Numbered from the stretch's first letter, positions 44,849 through 54,852 are shown. The stretch is 64,000 bases of DNA from Chryseobacterium lactis (GCF_003815875.1 NZ_CP033924.1:3348001-3412000), one strand, 5' to 3'. Program-made: numbers and translations. The notes: generated by a model not told the origin, from the sequence alone.

Positions 44849-44941
44849 TGAATACTATTTCAAAATTAAATAAGATACAGCATATCTCACCTTTCTATTA
44901 TTTGTAAAATAGTATATTTATGTACTTTTTGCAGATTGTTT

Positions 44942-45559
44942 CTAGTAGAAAATCCTCCGGCCATCAAGTCTTATCGTTTGGTTATTAACCATTTTTTTTA
45001 CTGTTCTGATAACAGTCTCCACCCGTAGACCGGTAAGGTCTGCAATTTGCTGGCGGGTAAGTTCTACGGGAAAACAGTGCTGACAATCTCCGTCATAATA
45101 GCTTTTCAGATAATCCATTAAACCCTGAAGGCGGTGAATGGGATCTTGAGAAGCCATATTGCGAACCATCAGGCTGTTGTAATACAATCTTTGGGATAAA
45201 CATGCATTCATTTCCAAAGAAATATCAGGATGCTTTTCCAGCATTTCCAGGAAGTTATTTTTAGGAATTCTGATGACTTCTGTAGTTTCCAGGCTCACTG
45301 CATTGGTGGGGTATAACCTGTCAATAAACAAAAGTGGGTCACCAAAACTCTGGTTTTTCCCCAAAATATTCTGAATGAATTCTTTTCCATTCTCATTATA
45401 GGTGTTCAGTTTTACCTTACCACTGGTAATCTGAAAATAATATAGTGAGTGTTCATTTTCCTTGAAAACAAACTCTTTAGGTTTATACCTGATGGTTTCC
45501 CCGCCAAAAGAACGCAGTGTATTTTCATCGATATTCATGCAGCTTATTGTTTTTTTCAT
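44942..45559 (-). CDS. Crp/Fnr family regulator
   Basis: It has 205 residues: N-terminal cyclic-nucleotide-binding-like beta roll (about 15-130; LYYFQITSGKVKLNTYNENG) and a C-terminal winged HTH (about 150-205; TRQQIADLTGLRVETVIRTVKKM). No Fnr-type Cys cluster is present at the N-terminus, though a Cys pair (CQHC) lies before the HTH. The ligand is unknown. It is divergent from the signalling cluster at 45762. Confidence 0.87.
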   Translation of the reverse strand: MKKTISCMNIDENTLRSFGGETIRYKPKEFVFKENEHSLYYFQITSGKVKLNTYNENGKEFIQNILGKNQSFGDPLLFIDRLYPTNAVSLETTEVIRIPKNNFLEMLEKHPDISLEMNACLSQRLYYNSLMVRNMASQDPIHRLQGLMDYLKSYYDGDCQHCFPVELTRQQIADLTGLRVETVIRTVKKMVNNQTIRLDGRRIFY

Positions 45560-45761
45560 AGTGGTATTTTTTTCAGATAAGAGAAATATACTTTTTTTTC
45601 AAATATGATTAACGATTTCAATCCTTATGCCATTCATGTTTTTATTATAAAATGTGGTATGGATTGCCTATTCATAATGGTTTAAAAATTACTGTTTTTT
45701 CAAATATTGTCAGTATTTTTGAACCTAAACTACCTATAATTAATTATTGATTTTAACTTCT

Positions 45762-47237
45762 ATGATTTTAATTGTTGATGACAACCCAAGTAACCTGTAT
45801 TCATTGCAAAAATTACTTGAATCTAAGAACTTCCATGTTGATACAGCAGGTTCCGGTGAAGAAGCTCTTGGTAAAGCACTGAAAAACGACTATGCCTTAA
45901 TTATTTTGGATGTTCAAATGCCGGATATGGATGGTTTTGAAGTGGCTGAAACACTTTCCGATTACAGTAAAACCAAAGAAGTTCCCATTATATTTTTATC
46001 CGCTGTCAATACAGATAAAAAGTTTATAACCCGTGGCTATGCTTCCGGAGCAAAAGATTATGTGACAAAACCTGTAGACCCTGAAATTCTTTTACTAAAG
46101 GTGAAAACCTTTTATAATCTTCAGGAGCAGAATATGGCCATGAAAAAGACTCAGCAGAATCTGGAACTTGAAGTAAAAGGAAGAAGAGAGTCTCAGGTGA
46201 CGATGAAATCTCAGATCGATCATTTTCATCTGATGCTGGAATCGCTTCCTCAGATTGCATTTACTGTCAATGCTGAAGGAAATATTGATTTTGTGAATGG
46301 TAAGTGGTATGAATATTCTGATTCTGAACAAGACTTTCCGGAAACCCATCCGGACGATTTGAATATCCTGGAAGAATTTGAAAGAGCCAGAAAGAAAGGA
46401 AAATCTCTAGAATTGGAGATAAGAATTAAAAATGTTCACTCCCAGGATTACCGTTATCATTTGCTTCGTGTTACTCCCGTGAATGATGAAGGCCGTATTA
46501 AAAACTGGGTGGGAACTTTCACTGATATTGACGGTCAAAAGAAAGCAGAAAAGGAAAAAGATGAGTTTTTAAGCATCGCAAGCCATGAATTAAAAACGCC
46601 TTTAACAAGTATTAAAGCGTACATTCAATTATTAGACAGGAAATTAAAATTAGATAAAGACAGTTCTGAAGCTGGATTTGTGGCCAAAGCCCAAAACCAG
46701 ATTGAAAAGCTCAATACCCTGATCACAGATCTGCTGGATGTTTCCAAAATAGAAAACGGTAAACTGAAAATCAACAAAAAACCTGTTAATCTGGAAAATG
46801 TAATCAGTAATGCTATTGATACAATTCTTCAGACCCATGATGAAAACAAAGTAAAAATTGAACGCCACGGGGTTAAACCGGACATATTGATTCCATTGGA
46901 TGAAATAAGGATAGAGCAGGTATTAATTAACTTTCTGACTAATGCTATTAAATATTCTCCGAATAACAACCAGGTTATTGTCACGACTTTCGTAGATGAA
47001 GAAGCAGAGGAAGTGAGAGTCAATGTAACAGATTTTGGAATTGGTATCCCTGATTTTAAGCAGGAAGCTGTATTTAAGAAATTTTATCGCGTAGAAGAAT
47101 CTTCACTGCAATTCCAGGGAATGGGAATCGGGCTTTTTATCTGCTCAGAAATTATCAAACAACACCATGGAAATGTGGGTGTTTCGAGCATAATGAATGA
47201 AGGGTCTACCTTTTATTTCACCTTACCATTAAACTAA
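45762..47237 (+). CDS. histidine kinase with N-terminal receiver, REC-PAS-HisKA-HATPase
   Basis: It has 491 residues from ATG 45762 (a TTG at 45747 is possible). Receiver ~1-118 with phospho-acceptor Asp50 in IILDVQMPDMDG; PAS ~150-255; HisKA with His275 in SIASHELKTPLTS; HATPase ~370-490 ending in GMGIGLFICSE and STFYFTLPL. No membrane segment, so it is cytosolic and likely receives a phosphate from a partner kinase. It heads the signalling cluster. TATTTTTG (45714-45721) is a -7 candidate with a weak -33. Confidence 0.92.
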   Translation: MILIVDDNPSNLYSLQKLLESKNFHVDTAGSGEEALGKALKNDYALIILDVQMPDMDGFEVAETLSDYSKTKEVPIIFLSAVNTDKKFITRGYASGAKDYVTKPVDPEILLLKVKTFYNLQEQNMAMKKTQQNLELEVKGRRESQVTMKSQIDHFHLMLESLPQIAFTVNAEGNIDFVNGKWYEYSDSEQDFPETHPDDLNILEEFERARKKGKSLELEIRIKNVHSQDYRYHLLRVTPVNDEGRIKNWVGTFTDIDGQKKAEKEKDEFLSIASHELKTPLTSIKAYIQLLDRKLKLDKDSSEAGFVAKAQNQIEKLNTLITDLLDVSKIENGKLKINKKPVNLENVISNAIDTILQTHDENKVKIERHGVKPDILIPLDEIRIEQVLINFLTNAIKYSPNNNQVIVTTFVDEEAEEVRVNVTDFGIGIPDFKQEAVFKKFYRVEESSLQFQGMGIGLFICSEIIKQHHGNVGVSSIMNEGSTFYFTLPLN

Positions 47238-47243
47238 TTTTTT

Positions 47244-50200
47244 ATGCCAAAAAAAATTATAAGAAATCTCCAGATCGGAATTGGTCTTTCACTTTTGATC
47301 CTGATAGCCAGTTCAGTGGCTTCGTATTGGAGTATTCAGAATCAGATGAGTCACAGGGAAAGCCTTTCCAAAAGCAGGCGTTCTGTAACGGCTGTTAAAG
47401 ACGTTCTGGTTGCCGTGTTGGATGCGGAAACAGGAAACAGAGGATATCAGCTGACTGGAAGGGAAGATTTTCTGGAGCCTTACAAACGAGGGGTGAGAGA
47501 ATATTCGAAAGCCCTGGTACTTGCAGAATCGCTAGGAGTAAAGGATAAAAACCAGCAGGAAAGACTTGTCGGTTTAAAGACCGCAGTGGATCAGGTAATG
47601 GATAATCTGCAAAATCTGGTTGAAAACAGACGCCGAGGTATTATAATGACCCAACAGCAAATTGTTACCGGTAAAGCCTATATGGATGAATGCCGCAAAA
47701 TTGTAAGGGATTTTGTACAATATGAAGAAAATCAGGTTGAAATCAAGAATAAAGATTTAGCACGTTCTTCAGGAACAACGGTCCTTTTTATCATTTTTTC
47801 TGCACTGGCAGCGATAGTCGTTACTGCGTTTTTCTATTTTAAAATGCGGGCAGACCTGATCAGAAGAGATGAACTCGAGAAAATGCTGAAAGATAAAGAC
47901 CAGGAAATGACAAGACGTGTAAGTGCGATTCAAAAGATTGCCAATAGAGTATCCAATGGAGATTACAGTGAAAAAGTCATTGATAATACAGAAGACGACC
48001 TTGGAGACCTGGTAGAGTCATTGAATCATATGACAGAATCTCTAAAAACTTCTTTTGACAAAATAAACAAAAGCGACTGGCGTCAAAAAGGCCTCGCTTT
48101 ACTCAATGAATCCCTTGTAGGAAATAAATCGGTGAAAGAAGTTTCTAACAAGGCTTTAAGTCAGCTTATTGAGTACGGAAACTGCATCAACGGATCACTA
48201 TATCTTTATGATGAAGGAATTTTAAAACTTAATCAGGCATTTGGGCTGGAAGCCAATATGAAAAAGGCCTTTGAACCGGGAGAAGGAATGGTAGGACAGG
48301 CTTTTATCACAAATAAAACACAGGTATATAATAACCTCCATGAAGAAGATTTTGTTGTAACCTTTGCCAGCAGCACCATTAAGATCTACGGAATATTACT
48401 GATTCCGGTTTTTGCAGATGGTAATGCTATTGGTGTCCTGGAATTAGGTTCTACATCCAATTTTGAGGAAGACAGAATCAGCTATTTCTCGGAATGTTGT
48501 GTCAATATAGGAATTGCATTAAATGCTGCTAAAGGAAGAGAAAAGGAACAGCAGTTATTAGAAGAAACCCAGGCTCAGTCTGAGGAATTACAGGTTCAGC
48601 ACTCTGAGCTTGAAAACCTCAATACGGAATTAGAAGCACAGACCCAGAAACTCCAGGCCTCTGAAGAAGAATTAAAGGTACAGCAGGAAGAGCTGATGCA
48701 GGCTAATGCAGAATTGGAAGAACGTTCAAGACTATTGGAAGAAAAAAATCATTTGATTGCGGAACGAAACAACGAAATTCAGAAAAAGGTAGAGGAGCTG
48801 GCTCTCAGTACCAAGTATAAGTCGGAATTCCTGGCGAATATGTCTCATGAACTGCGTACTCCATTGAATTCTATTCTTCTTTTATCACGATTGATGGCAG
48901 AAAATCCGGATGAGAATCTTAATGAAGATCAGGTAGAATCGGCAAAGGTGATTCAAAGTTCAGGCACAAGTTTATTAACCCTGATTGATGAAATTCTGGA
49001 TCTGGCTAAAATTGAATCCGGCAAAATGACTCTGGAATATCAGGATGTTGTGGTCGAAGAAGTGGTAAAGGATTTAAAAAGCCTTTTTAATCCGGTATTC
49101 CAGGAGAAAGCACTTCAGTTTAATATTCAGATCGATTCCAATGTTCAGAAAGTGATTGAAAGCGACCGTTTGAGAATTGACCAGGTATTGAGAAATTTAT
49201 TGTCCAATGCATTGAAATTTACCACAAAGGGCAGCATTGGTTTACATATCAGTAAACATGCTGAGAAACCTGATTTTATTATCTTTTCAGTAAAAGATAC
49301 GGGAGTCGGGATTGCAGAAGATAAACAAAAAATTATTTTTGAAGCATTCCAACAGGCGGACGGATCGACGAAAAGAAAATTTGGCGGTACCGGCTTAGGA
49401 TTATCCATAAGCAGAGAAATTGCAAGACTTCTCGGTGGTGAGCTTGTTTTGAAAAGTGAGCTTAATAAAGGAAGTGAGTTCAGTTTTATCATTCCTGTAC
49501 ATGAGGTCACTGAAATTCTTCAAAATGAAACTGATCAGGATCTGGTAAAAATCATACAGGAAGATGTTGAAGAGATTCAAAACATTTTGGGTGAAGGAGA
49601 AACCGAATCTTTCCAGTTAAATACCCTGGAAATTCCTGAAGATGTTGCTGACGACAGGGATCATATTAAAGATGGAGACAAAGTAATTCTGATCATAGAA
49701 GATGATATTAATTTTGCAAAAGCACTTCTGAAGTTTGCTCACTTACAGAATTATAAAGGAATTGTAGTAGTAAGAGGAGATCATGGGCTTTCTGCAGCAC
49801 AGAAGTATCATCCGCATGCTATTTTACTCGATGTTCAGTTGCCTGTAAAAGACGGTTGGGAAGTGATGGATGAATTGAAATCTCATGCTGATACCAAACA
49901 TATTCCTGTTCACATGATGTCGGTATTACACCTTAAAAAGGAAAGTCTTATGAAAGGTGCTGTAGACTTTATCAATAAGCCGGTAGCTCTGGATAAAATG
50001 ACGGATGTATTCAGAAAAATTGAAGATGCCTTAAAGAAAGGCCCTCAGAAAGTTCTCATTGTAGAGGAAAATGCCAAACATGCCAGTGCATTATCGTATT
50101 TCCTGAGCAATTTTAATATTTCTTTGTCGGTGGTACATAATGTAGAAGACAGTGTGGAAGCTTTGACCTCTGATCTTGTGGAATGTGTTATTCTGGATAT

Positions 50201-50852
50201 TGGAAATTCAAAAGGAAATGAATATCAGGTTATTGAATCCATAAAAAGTTACGACGGATTGGAAAACCTTCCGATCATTATTTTTACAGAACAGAATTTA
50301 TCCAGAGACGAAGAGCTGAAGATCAAACAGTATGCGGATTCTATTGTGGTAAAAACTGCACATTCTTATCAAAGAATTTTAGATGAAGTAGGTTTATTCT
50401 TACATTTGGTGGAAGAAAAAAATAGTTCCCCTGAGGGGAATTCAGGGAGAGTATTGGGATCTTTAACAGAGGTTTTGAGCGGGAAAAAAGTGCTGATCAC
50501 CGATGATGATGTCCGCAATATTTTTTCTCTCACAAAGGCGCTGGAAAAATATAAAGTGGAGGTTATTGTGGCCATGGATGGAAAAGATGCCCTTAAGCAA
50601 ATTCAGCAAAATCCTGATGTAGATGTTATTTTAATGGATATGATGATGCCTGAAATGGATGGGTATGATACGATTAAGGAAATCAGGAAAATGCCCGAAT
50701 ATAAACGATTGCCGATCATAGCTATCACTGCAAAATCGATGATTGGAGAACGTGAAAAATGTATTACGGCAGGCGCTTCGGATTATATCTCAAAACCGGT
50801 AGATATTGATCAGTTGTTATCTCTGCTCCGTGTATGGTTGTATGAAAGTTAA
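47244..50852 (+). CDS. hybrid sensor kinase CHASE3-HAMP-GAF-HisKA-HATPase-REC3
   Basis: It has 1202 residues. TM1 ~9-28, periplasmic CHASE3 ~30-175 (DAETGNRGYQLTGREDFLEPY), TM2 ~178-200, HAMP ~200-275, GAF ~290-430, a Gln/Glu-rich coiled coil ~435-525, HisKA with His536 in NMSHELRTPLNS, HATPase ~640-760, and three receivers at ~810, ~935 and ~1078. REC1 (LLDVQLPVKDG) and REC3 (ILMDMMMPEMDG) look intact; REC2 (ILDIGNSKGNEY) is degenerate. It starts 6 bases after the previous gene. Confidence 0.92.
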   Translation: MPKKIIRNLQIGIGLSLLILIASSVASYWSIQNQMSHRESLSKSRRSVTAVKDVLVAVLDAETGNRGYQLTGREDFLEPYKRGVREYSKALVLAESLGVKDKNQQERLVGLKTAVDQVMDNLQNLVENRRRGIIMTQQQIVTGKAYMDECRKIVRDFVQYEENQVEIKNKDLARSSGTTVLFIIFSALAAIVVTAFFYFKMRADLIRRDELEKMLKDKDQEMTRRVSAIQKIANRVSNGDYSEKVIDNTEDDLGDLVESLNHMTESLKTSFDKINKSDWRQKGLALLNESLVGNKSVKEVSNKALSQLIEYGNCINGSLYLYDEGILKLNQAFGLEANMKKAFEPGEGMVGQAFITNKTQVYNNLHEEDFVVTFASSTIKIYGILLIPVFADGNAIGVLELGSTSNFEEDRISYFSECCVNIGIALNAAKGREKEQQLLEETQAQSEELQVQHSELENLNTELEAQTQKLQASEEELKVQQEELMQANAELEERSRLLEEKNHLIAERNNEIQKKVEELALSTKYKSEFLANMSHELRTPLNSILLLSRLMAENPDENLNEDQVESAKVIQSSGTSLLTLIDEILDLAKIESGKMTLEYQDVVVEEVVKDLKSLFNPVFQEKALQFNIQIDSNVQKVIESDRLRIDQVLRNLLSNALKFTTKGSIGLHISKHAEKPDFIIFSVKDTGVGIAEDKQKIIFEAFQQADGSTKRKFGGTGLGLSISREIARLLGGELVLKSELNKGSEFSFIIPVHEVTEILQNETDQDLVKIIQEDVEEIQNILGEGETESFQLNTLEIPEDVADDRDHIKDGDKVILIIEDDINFAKALLKFAHLQNYKGIVVVRGDHGLSAAQKYHPHAILLDVQLPVKDGWEVMDELKSHADTKHIPVHMMSVLHLKKESLMKGAVDFINKPVALDKMTDVFRKIEDALKKGPQKVLIVEENAKHASALSYFLSNFNISLSVVHNVEDSVEALTSDLVECVILDIGNSKGNEYQVIESIKSYDGLENLPIIIFTEQNLSRDEELKIKQYADSIVVKTAHSYQRILDEVGLFLHLVEEKNSSPEGNSGRVLGSLTEVLSGKKVLITDDDVRNIFSLTKALEKYKVEVIVAMDGKDALKQIQQNPDVDVILMDMMMPEMDGYDTIKEIRKMPEYKRLPIIAITAKSMIGEREKCITAGASDYISKPVDIDQLLSLLRVWLYES

Positions 50853-50867
50853 ACAGATAGAATTCTG

Positions 50868-51233
50868 ATGAATAAGAAAATTTTAATCGTGGATGATGAT
50901 CCACGTAATATATTTGCATTAAAACTGACCTTAAAGGCTCGTGGATATGCAATTGAAAGCTGTATCATGGCTCAGGAAGCCTTTGAAATCCTGAAGTCGG
51001 ATCCACAGTTTTCAGTGATTCTGATGGATATGATGATGCCCGGAATAGATGGCTATGAAGCAGTTCGGATCATAAGGAATACCCCGGAAATAAAGCATAT
51101 TCCGGTTGTTGCCGTTACGGCACAGGCGATGCCTGAGGATCGTCAGAAATGCATCGATGCGGGAGCCAATGATTATGTGTCAAAACCGATCGATGTGGAT
51201 CTTTTAATCACAGCTATAGAAAAATTGATATAA
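50868..51233 (+). CDS. single-domain response regulator
   Basis: It has 121 residues, a lone receiver: IVDDDPRNIFALKL acidic pocket, phospho-acceptor Asp in VILMDMMMPGIDG and NDYVSKPIDVD Lys. It is very similar to the third receiver of the hybrid kinase. It has no output domain and may shuttle phosphate or bind a partner. Its stop is followed immediately by the CheR start. Confidence 0.9.
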   Translation: MNKKILIVDDDPRNIFALKLTLKARGYAIESCIMAQEAFEILKSDPQFSVILMDMMMPGIDGYEAVRIIRNTPEIKHIPVVAVTAQAMPEDRQKCIDAGANDYVSKPIDVDLLITAIEKLI

Positions 51234-52064
51234 ATGCTGGAACCGAGTATTGTAAAAGATGAAGAAGTAGAAAATCTGATTAATGATGTCTATGAGATGT
51301 ATGGCTATGACTTTTCTGGTTATAGCAGGGCTTCTTTTAAGCGAAGAGTAAACAGAATCTGCCTGTTGGACAGGTTTACCAGTTTTGCCGAGCTTCGCTA
51401 TACCATCATGAATGACCCGGAATATTTAAAGCGTTTTGTAGAAGAAGTTACCGTAAACGTTACCGAAATGTTTCGCGATCCTTCATTCTTTAAGGCGTTA
51501 CGGGAGAAAATTTTACCGCAGCTCGGTACCTATCCGTTAATCAGAATCTGGATTGCGGGTTGCTCAACAGGGGAGGAAGCGTATTCTATGGCTATATTGT
51601 TGAAAGAAGCCGGCCTTTATCATAAATCGCTGATTTATGGCACAGACCTGAATCCTTCGGTTTTAGAAACTGCAAGAGCAGGTGTTTTCCCTCTTCAGCA
51701 GATGAAACTGTATTCTGAAAATTATATGCTTTCGGGTGGAATAAAGGACTTTTCCGATTATTATACGGCTAATTATGACAGTGTTAAATTTGATAAAAGC
51801 TTACAGGATAAACTTATTCTCTCTACCCATAATCTAGTGTCAGATAGTTCTTTCAACAGCTTTCAGCTTATTGTTTGCAGGAATGTTTTGATTTATTTCG
51901 ACAGAGAATTACAGGAAAGGGTTTTTAAGCTTTTTGATAACAGTCTGGAACATCTCGGCTTTCTTGCTTTGGGTGCGAAGGAAACACTTAAGTTTTCCAC
52001 TATTGATAAGAATTATCATCAGGTAGAAGATCAGAAAATCTGGAAAAAACAGGATCACCAATAA
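51234..52064 (+). CDS. cheR: CheR-type protein-glutamate methyltransferase
   Basis: It has 276 residues. N-terminal all-alpha domain (~1-70), then the SAM-binding Rossmann domain with AGCSTGEEAYS and the CRNVLIYFDRE motif. It methylates Glu side chains on a receptor or kinase with SAM. No methyl-accepting chemotaxis protein, CheA or CheW is encoded here. The start abuts the previous stop. The hybrid kinase beside it is the candidate substrate. Confidence 0.9.
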   Translation: MLEPSIVKDEEVENLINDVYEMYGYDFSGYSRASFKRRVNRICLLDRFTSFAELRYTIMNDPEYLKRFVEEVTVNVTEMFRDPSFFKALREKILPQLGTYPLIRIWIAGCSTGEEAYSMAILLKEAGLYHKSLIYGTDLNPSVLETARAGVFPLQQMKLYSENYMLSGGIKDFSDYYTANYDSVKFDKSLQDKLILSTHNLVSDSSFNSFQLIVCRNVLIYFDRELQERVFKLFDNSLEHLGFLALGAKETLKFSTIDKNYHQVEDQKIWKKQDHQ

Positions 52065-52075
52065 CACTTTCCCCC

Positions 52076-52645
52076 ATGAATTCACAAACAAACATAGAAT
52101 TGATCATGATCGGAGGGTCAGCAGGAAGTTTACAGGTTATTATTGAGATGATCAAAAAATTGGATGATACTTTAAAAGCCCCAATTGTACTTGTACTTCA
52201 CCGCAAAGCTCAATCCGGTAATATCTTGCAGACTTTGCTGCAGCAGTTTACTAAAATACCGGTAACGGAAGTTGAAGATAAAACAGAGATTCAGAATAAC
52301 ACCATTTATATTGTTCCTGCAGATTATCATTTGCTTTTTGAGAATAGAAAGAATATGTCGTTGGACAGCTCTGAAAAAATGAATTATTCCCGTCCGTCTA
52401 TTGACGTTGCTTTCAGGTCTGCCGCAGAGATTTATGGTGAGAATATGATCGCCATTCTTTTGTCAGGAGCCAATGCTGATGGAGTGGAAGGGTTAAGTTA
52501 TATTAAAAAGAATAATGGCAAGGTATGGATCCAGGATCCTGAAACTGCTGAAGTGGACTATATGCCCAGACATGCTATAGAAGAAATTGAATATGATTTA
52601 ATTATAAGACCTGCTAACTTAGCAGATTATATTAATCAATTGTAA
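52076..52645 (+). CDS. cheB: CheB-type methylesterase domain without receiver
   Basis: It has 189 residues. Ser-His-Asp triad: IGGSAGSLQ (Ser), VLHRKAQSGN (His), LSGANADGVEG (Asp). It removes methyl groups or deamidates Gln on the CheR targets. The receiver domain that normally gates CheB is missing; a separate REC gene follows, and one precedes CheR, so control may be in trans. Confidence 0.9.
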   Translation: MNSQTNIELIMIGGSAGSLQVIIEMIKKLDDTLKAPIVLVLHRKAQSGNILQTLLQQFTKIPVTEVEDKTEIQNNTIYIVPADYHLLFENRKNMSLDSSEKMNYSRPSIDVAFRSAAEIYGENMIAILLSGANADGVEGLSYIKKNNGKVWIQDPETAEVDYMPRHAIEEIEYDLIIRPANLADYINQL

Positions 52646-52673
52646 TAAACTGAATAAAGATAATTTAAATAAG

Positions 52674-53045
52674 ATGAGTAAAAAGAAAATTTTAATTTTT
52701 GACGATGATACTGCTATTTTGGAAGTAGTGACCATCATATTTGAAGAGAATGGCTACGACGTTAAAATTTCAGAAACGTCACATGACATCCTGGAAAGAG
52801 TGGCAGACTATCAGCCGGATGTTATTTTAATGGATAACTGGATTCCGAAAATTGGTGGGGTGGAAGCAACAAAACTTCTTAAAAGTACAGAAGAATTCAA
52901 GCATATTCCGGTAATCTATGTAACAGCTAATAATGATATTGTTGCTTTGGCAGCAGAAGCTCAGGCGGATGATTATGTTTCAAAACCTTTTAATCTGGAT
53001 GATCTTGAGGAAATAGTGGCAAAACATATGAAAGAACAGGTGTAA
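52674..53045 (+). CDS. single-domain response regulator
   Basis: It has 123 residues, a receiver alone: IFDDDTAILEVV pocket, Asp in VILMDNWIPKIGG, ADDYVSKPFNLDD. It ends the CheR/CheB signalling unit; a terminator follows. Confidence 0.88.
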   Translation: MSKKKILIFDDDTAILEVVTIIFEENGYDVKISETSHDILERVADYQPDVILMDNWIPKIGGVEATKLLKSTEEFKHIPVIYVTANNDIVALAAEAQADDYVSKPFNLDDLEEIVAKHMKEQV

Positions 53046-53070
53046 AATACCTGGTATTCATTATACATTC

Positions 53071-53104
53071 AAATCTCTCAAAGTTTTTTTGAGGGATTTT
53101 TTAT
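53071..53104 (+). terminator. intrinsic terminator ending the signalling cluster
   Basis: AAATCTCTCAAA pairs with TTTGAGGGATTT, followed by T residues. It reaches the 3' end of the convergent hypothetical gene at 53101. Confidence 0.75.
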
Positions 53105-53403
53105 TGGTGTTGTTTGAGCGTGTCTATAGCTTTCAGAACCTGATTTTTGCCCACAACTTCAGTATTTATCTTTTGAATCAGTGACTGCATTAAGAAATAC
53201 AGATCCGGATTCATGATAATGATGTCCGAAAATGTTTTGACCAATATTAACTTTTTCGAGACAATATTCTGTGCCGTAACATATTCATTAGCAAGATCAA
53301 TATCAATGTTCAATTCCTTTTTTACAGTTAAATTGAAGTATTCATCAATAATATGTTTATCTCTCTCCAAGTGTACCCGATCAGTTTCTATATTATCCAT
53401 CAT
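53101..53403 (-). CDS. hypothetical small protein
   Basis: It has 100 residues, charged and helical, with no signal peptide, Cys or recognised domain. Begins with two Met codons. The stretch HIIDEYFNLTVKKELNIDIDLANEYV suggests a helix bundle. It converges on the signalling cluster. I cannot name a family. Confidence 0.5.
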   Translation of the reverse strand: MMDNIETDRVHLERDKHIIDEYFNLTVKKELNIDIDLANEYVTAQNIVSKKLILVKTFSDIIIMNPDLYFLMQSLIQKINTEVVGKNQVLKAIDTLKQHQ

Positions 53404-53568
53404 GTTGTTTTTAGTCTTACTATTTAATTTACAAATTTTATACCGTCTTAAAAATAATTGGTTTATTAATAAACTTTTAATTTATTTTAATAGTATATTT
53501 GTGACCTATTGTTTTGTGTTTCCTTTGATATAAGTGAATATGGAATTTTAATTAGTATTGAATAGATA

Positions 53569-54852
53569 ATGGATAAAGTAAATATTTTTTGGTTCAGAAG
53601 AGATCTGAGGCTCGAAGACAATATCGGACTTCACCAGGCTCTCAGTTCCGGCCTGAAGGTAATTCCAATTTTTATCTTTGATACAGGGATATTGGATCAA
53701 CTTCAGGATAAGAATGATAAAAGGGTAGATTATATTCATCAGGCATTGCAAAGCATTCACCAGGAATTACAAAAGTACCATAGCGGATTGCATATATATC
53801 ATGGAACTCCAAAAGAAGTTTTTGAAAAAATAGCAGCCTGTTTTACAATCGATACCGTCTTTTGCAACAGGGATTACGAACCGCAGGCTATACAGCGGGA
53901 TAAGCAAGTGGAGGATTGGCTTTCAAAAAAACATATTCAATTTAAAGATTTCAAAGATCAGGTTATATTTGAAAAAAATGATATCCTAAAGAGTGACCAT
54001 TCCCCTTACACGGTTTTTACACCGTACTCAAAAAAATGGAAGGAGAATCTGAAAAAAATTGAATCTGTCACGATCGACTGGGCACATTTTGCAAAATATA
54101 AAGGACCTTCAGAGATTATTTCATTGAAAGAAATCGGATTTGAAAAAACAAATATTGATTTTGTAAAGCCTACACTGAATAAAAACATAATAGATTCTTA
54201 TGGAAAGTACCGGGATTTTCCGGCAATGAATCACACCACCCATCTTGGAATTGCCCTTCGTTTTGGAACCATTTCGATCCGAAAATGCGTTCAATATGCG
54301 TTGGAATATAGCGAAGTCTGGCTTAACGAGCTGATCTGGAGAGAATTTTTTATGCAAATCCTGTTTCATTTTCCCAACGTTGTCCATCATTGTTTTAAAA
54401 AGAAATACGAGAATATTGCCTGGAGAAACAATGAAAAAGAATTTAAAGCCTGGTGTGAAGGTAAAACGGGATATCCGATGGTTGATGCCGGAATGCGGGA
54501 ACTCAACGAAACCGGATTTATGCATAATAGGGTAAGAATGATTACCGCAAGTTTTCTTACCAAACACCTTCTCATCGATTGGCGTTGGGGCGAAGCCTAT
54601 TTTGCTGAAAAACTATTGGACTACGATCTTGCAGCCAATAACGGAAACTGGCAGTGGGCAGCAGGTTGCGGTTGCGATGCGGCTCCTTATTTCAGAATTT
54701 TCAATCCGTATGAACAGACAAAAAAGTTTGATAAAGATGCTCAGTACATTAAGAAATGGCTCCCGGAAGACTATAAAGAAGAACCCATTATAGAACATTC
54801 AAAAGCCAGAGAGCGTGCATTGAAAACGTACAAAGAAGCATTGGCAGACTAA
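53569..54852 (+). CDS. phrB: deoxyribodipyrimidine photolyase
   Basis: It has 427 residues. N-terminal alpha/beta domain (VNIFWFRRDLRLEDNIGLHQA) and C-terminal FAD domain with DYDLAANNGNWQWAAG and WRWGEAYFAEKLLD. It repairs UV-induced pyrimidine dimers with light. TATATTTG (53494-53501) is a -7 candidate without a clear -33. Ferrochelatase follows 25 bases later. Confidence 0.93.
   Translation: MDKVNIFWFRRDLRLEDNIGLHQALSSGLKVIPIFIFDTGILDQLQDKNDKRVDYIHQALQSIHQELQKYHSGLHIYHGTPKEVFEKIAACFTIDTVFCNRDYEPQAIQRDKQVEDWLSKKHIQFKDFKDQVIFEKNDILKSDHSPYTVFTPYSKKWKENLKKIESVTIDWAHFAKYKGPSEIISLKEIGFEKTNIDFVKPTLNKNIIDSYGKYRDFPAMNHTTHLGIALRFGTISIRKCVQYALEYSEVWLNELIWREFFMQILFHFPNVVHHCFKKKYENIAWRNNEKEFKAWCEGKTGYPMVDAGMRELNETGFMHNRVRMITASFLTKHLLIDWRWGEAYFAEKLLDYDLAANNGNWQWAAGCGCDAAPYFRIFNPYEQTKKFDKDAQYIKKWLPEDYKEEPIIEHSKARERALKTYKEALAD

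Noticed and set aside
45762..53045. Gliding or flagellar chemotaxis operon
   Set aside because: CheA, CheW, MCP and motility genes are all missing.
53494..53501. TATATTTG as a complete photolyase promoter
   Set aside because: The -7 box is good, but no TTG lies at the right distance, so it is mentioned only as a candidate in the gene entry.
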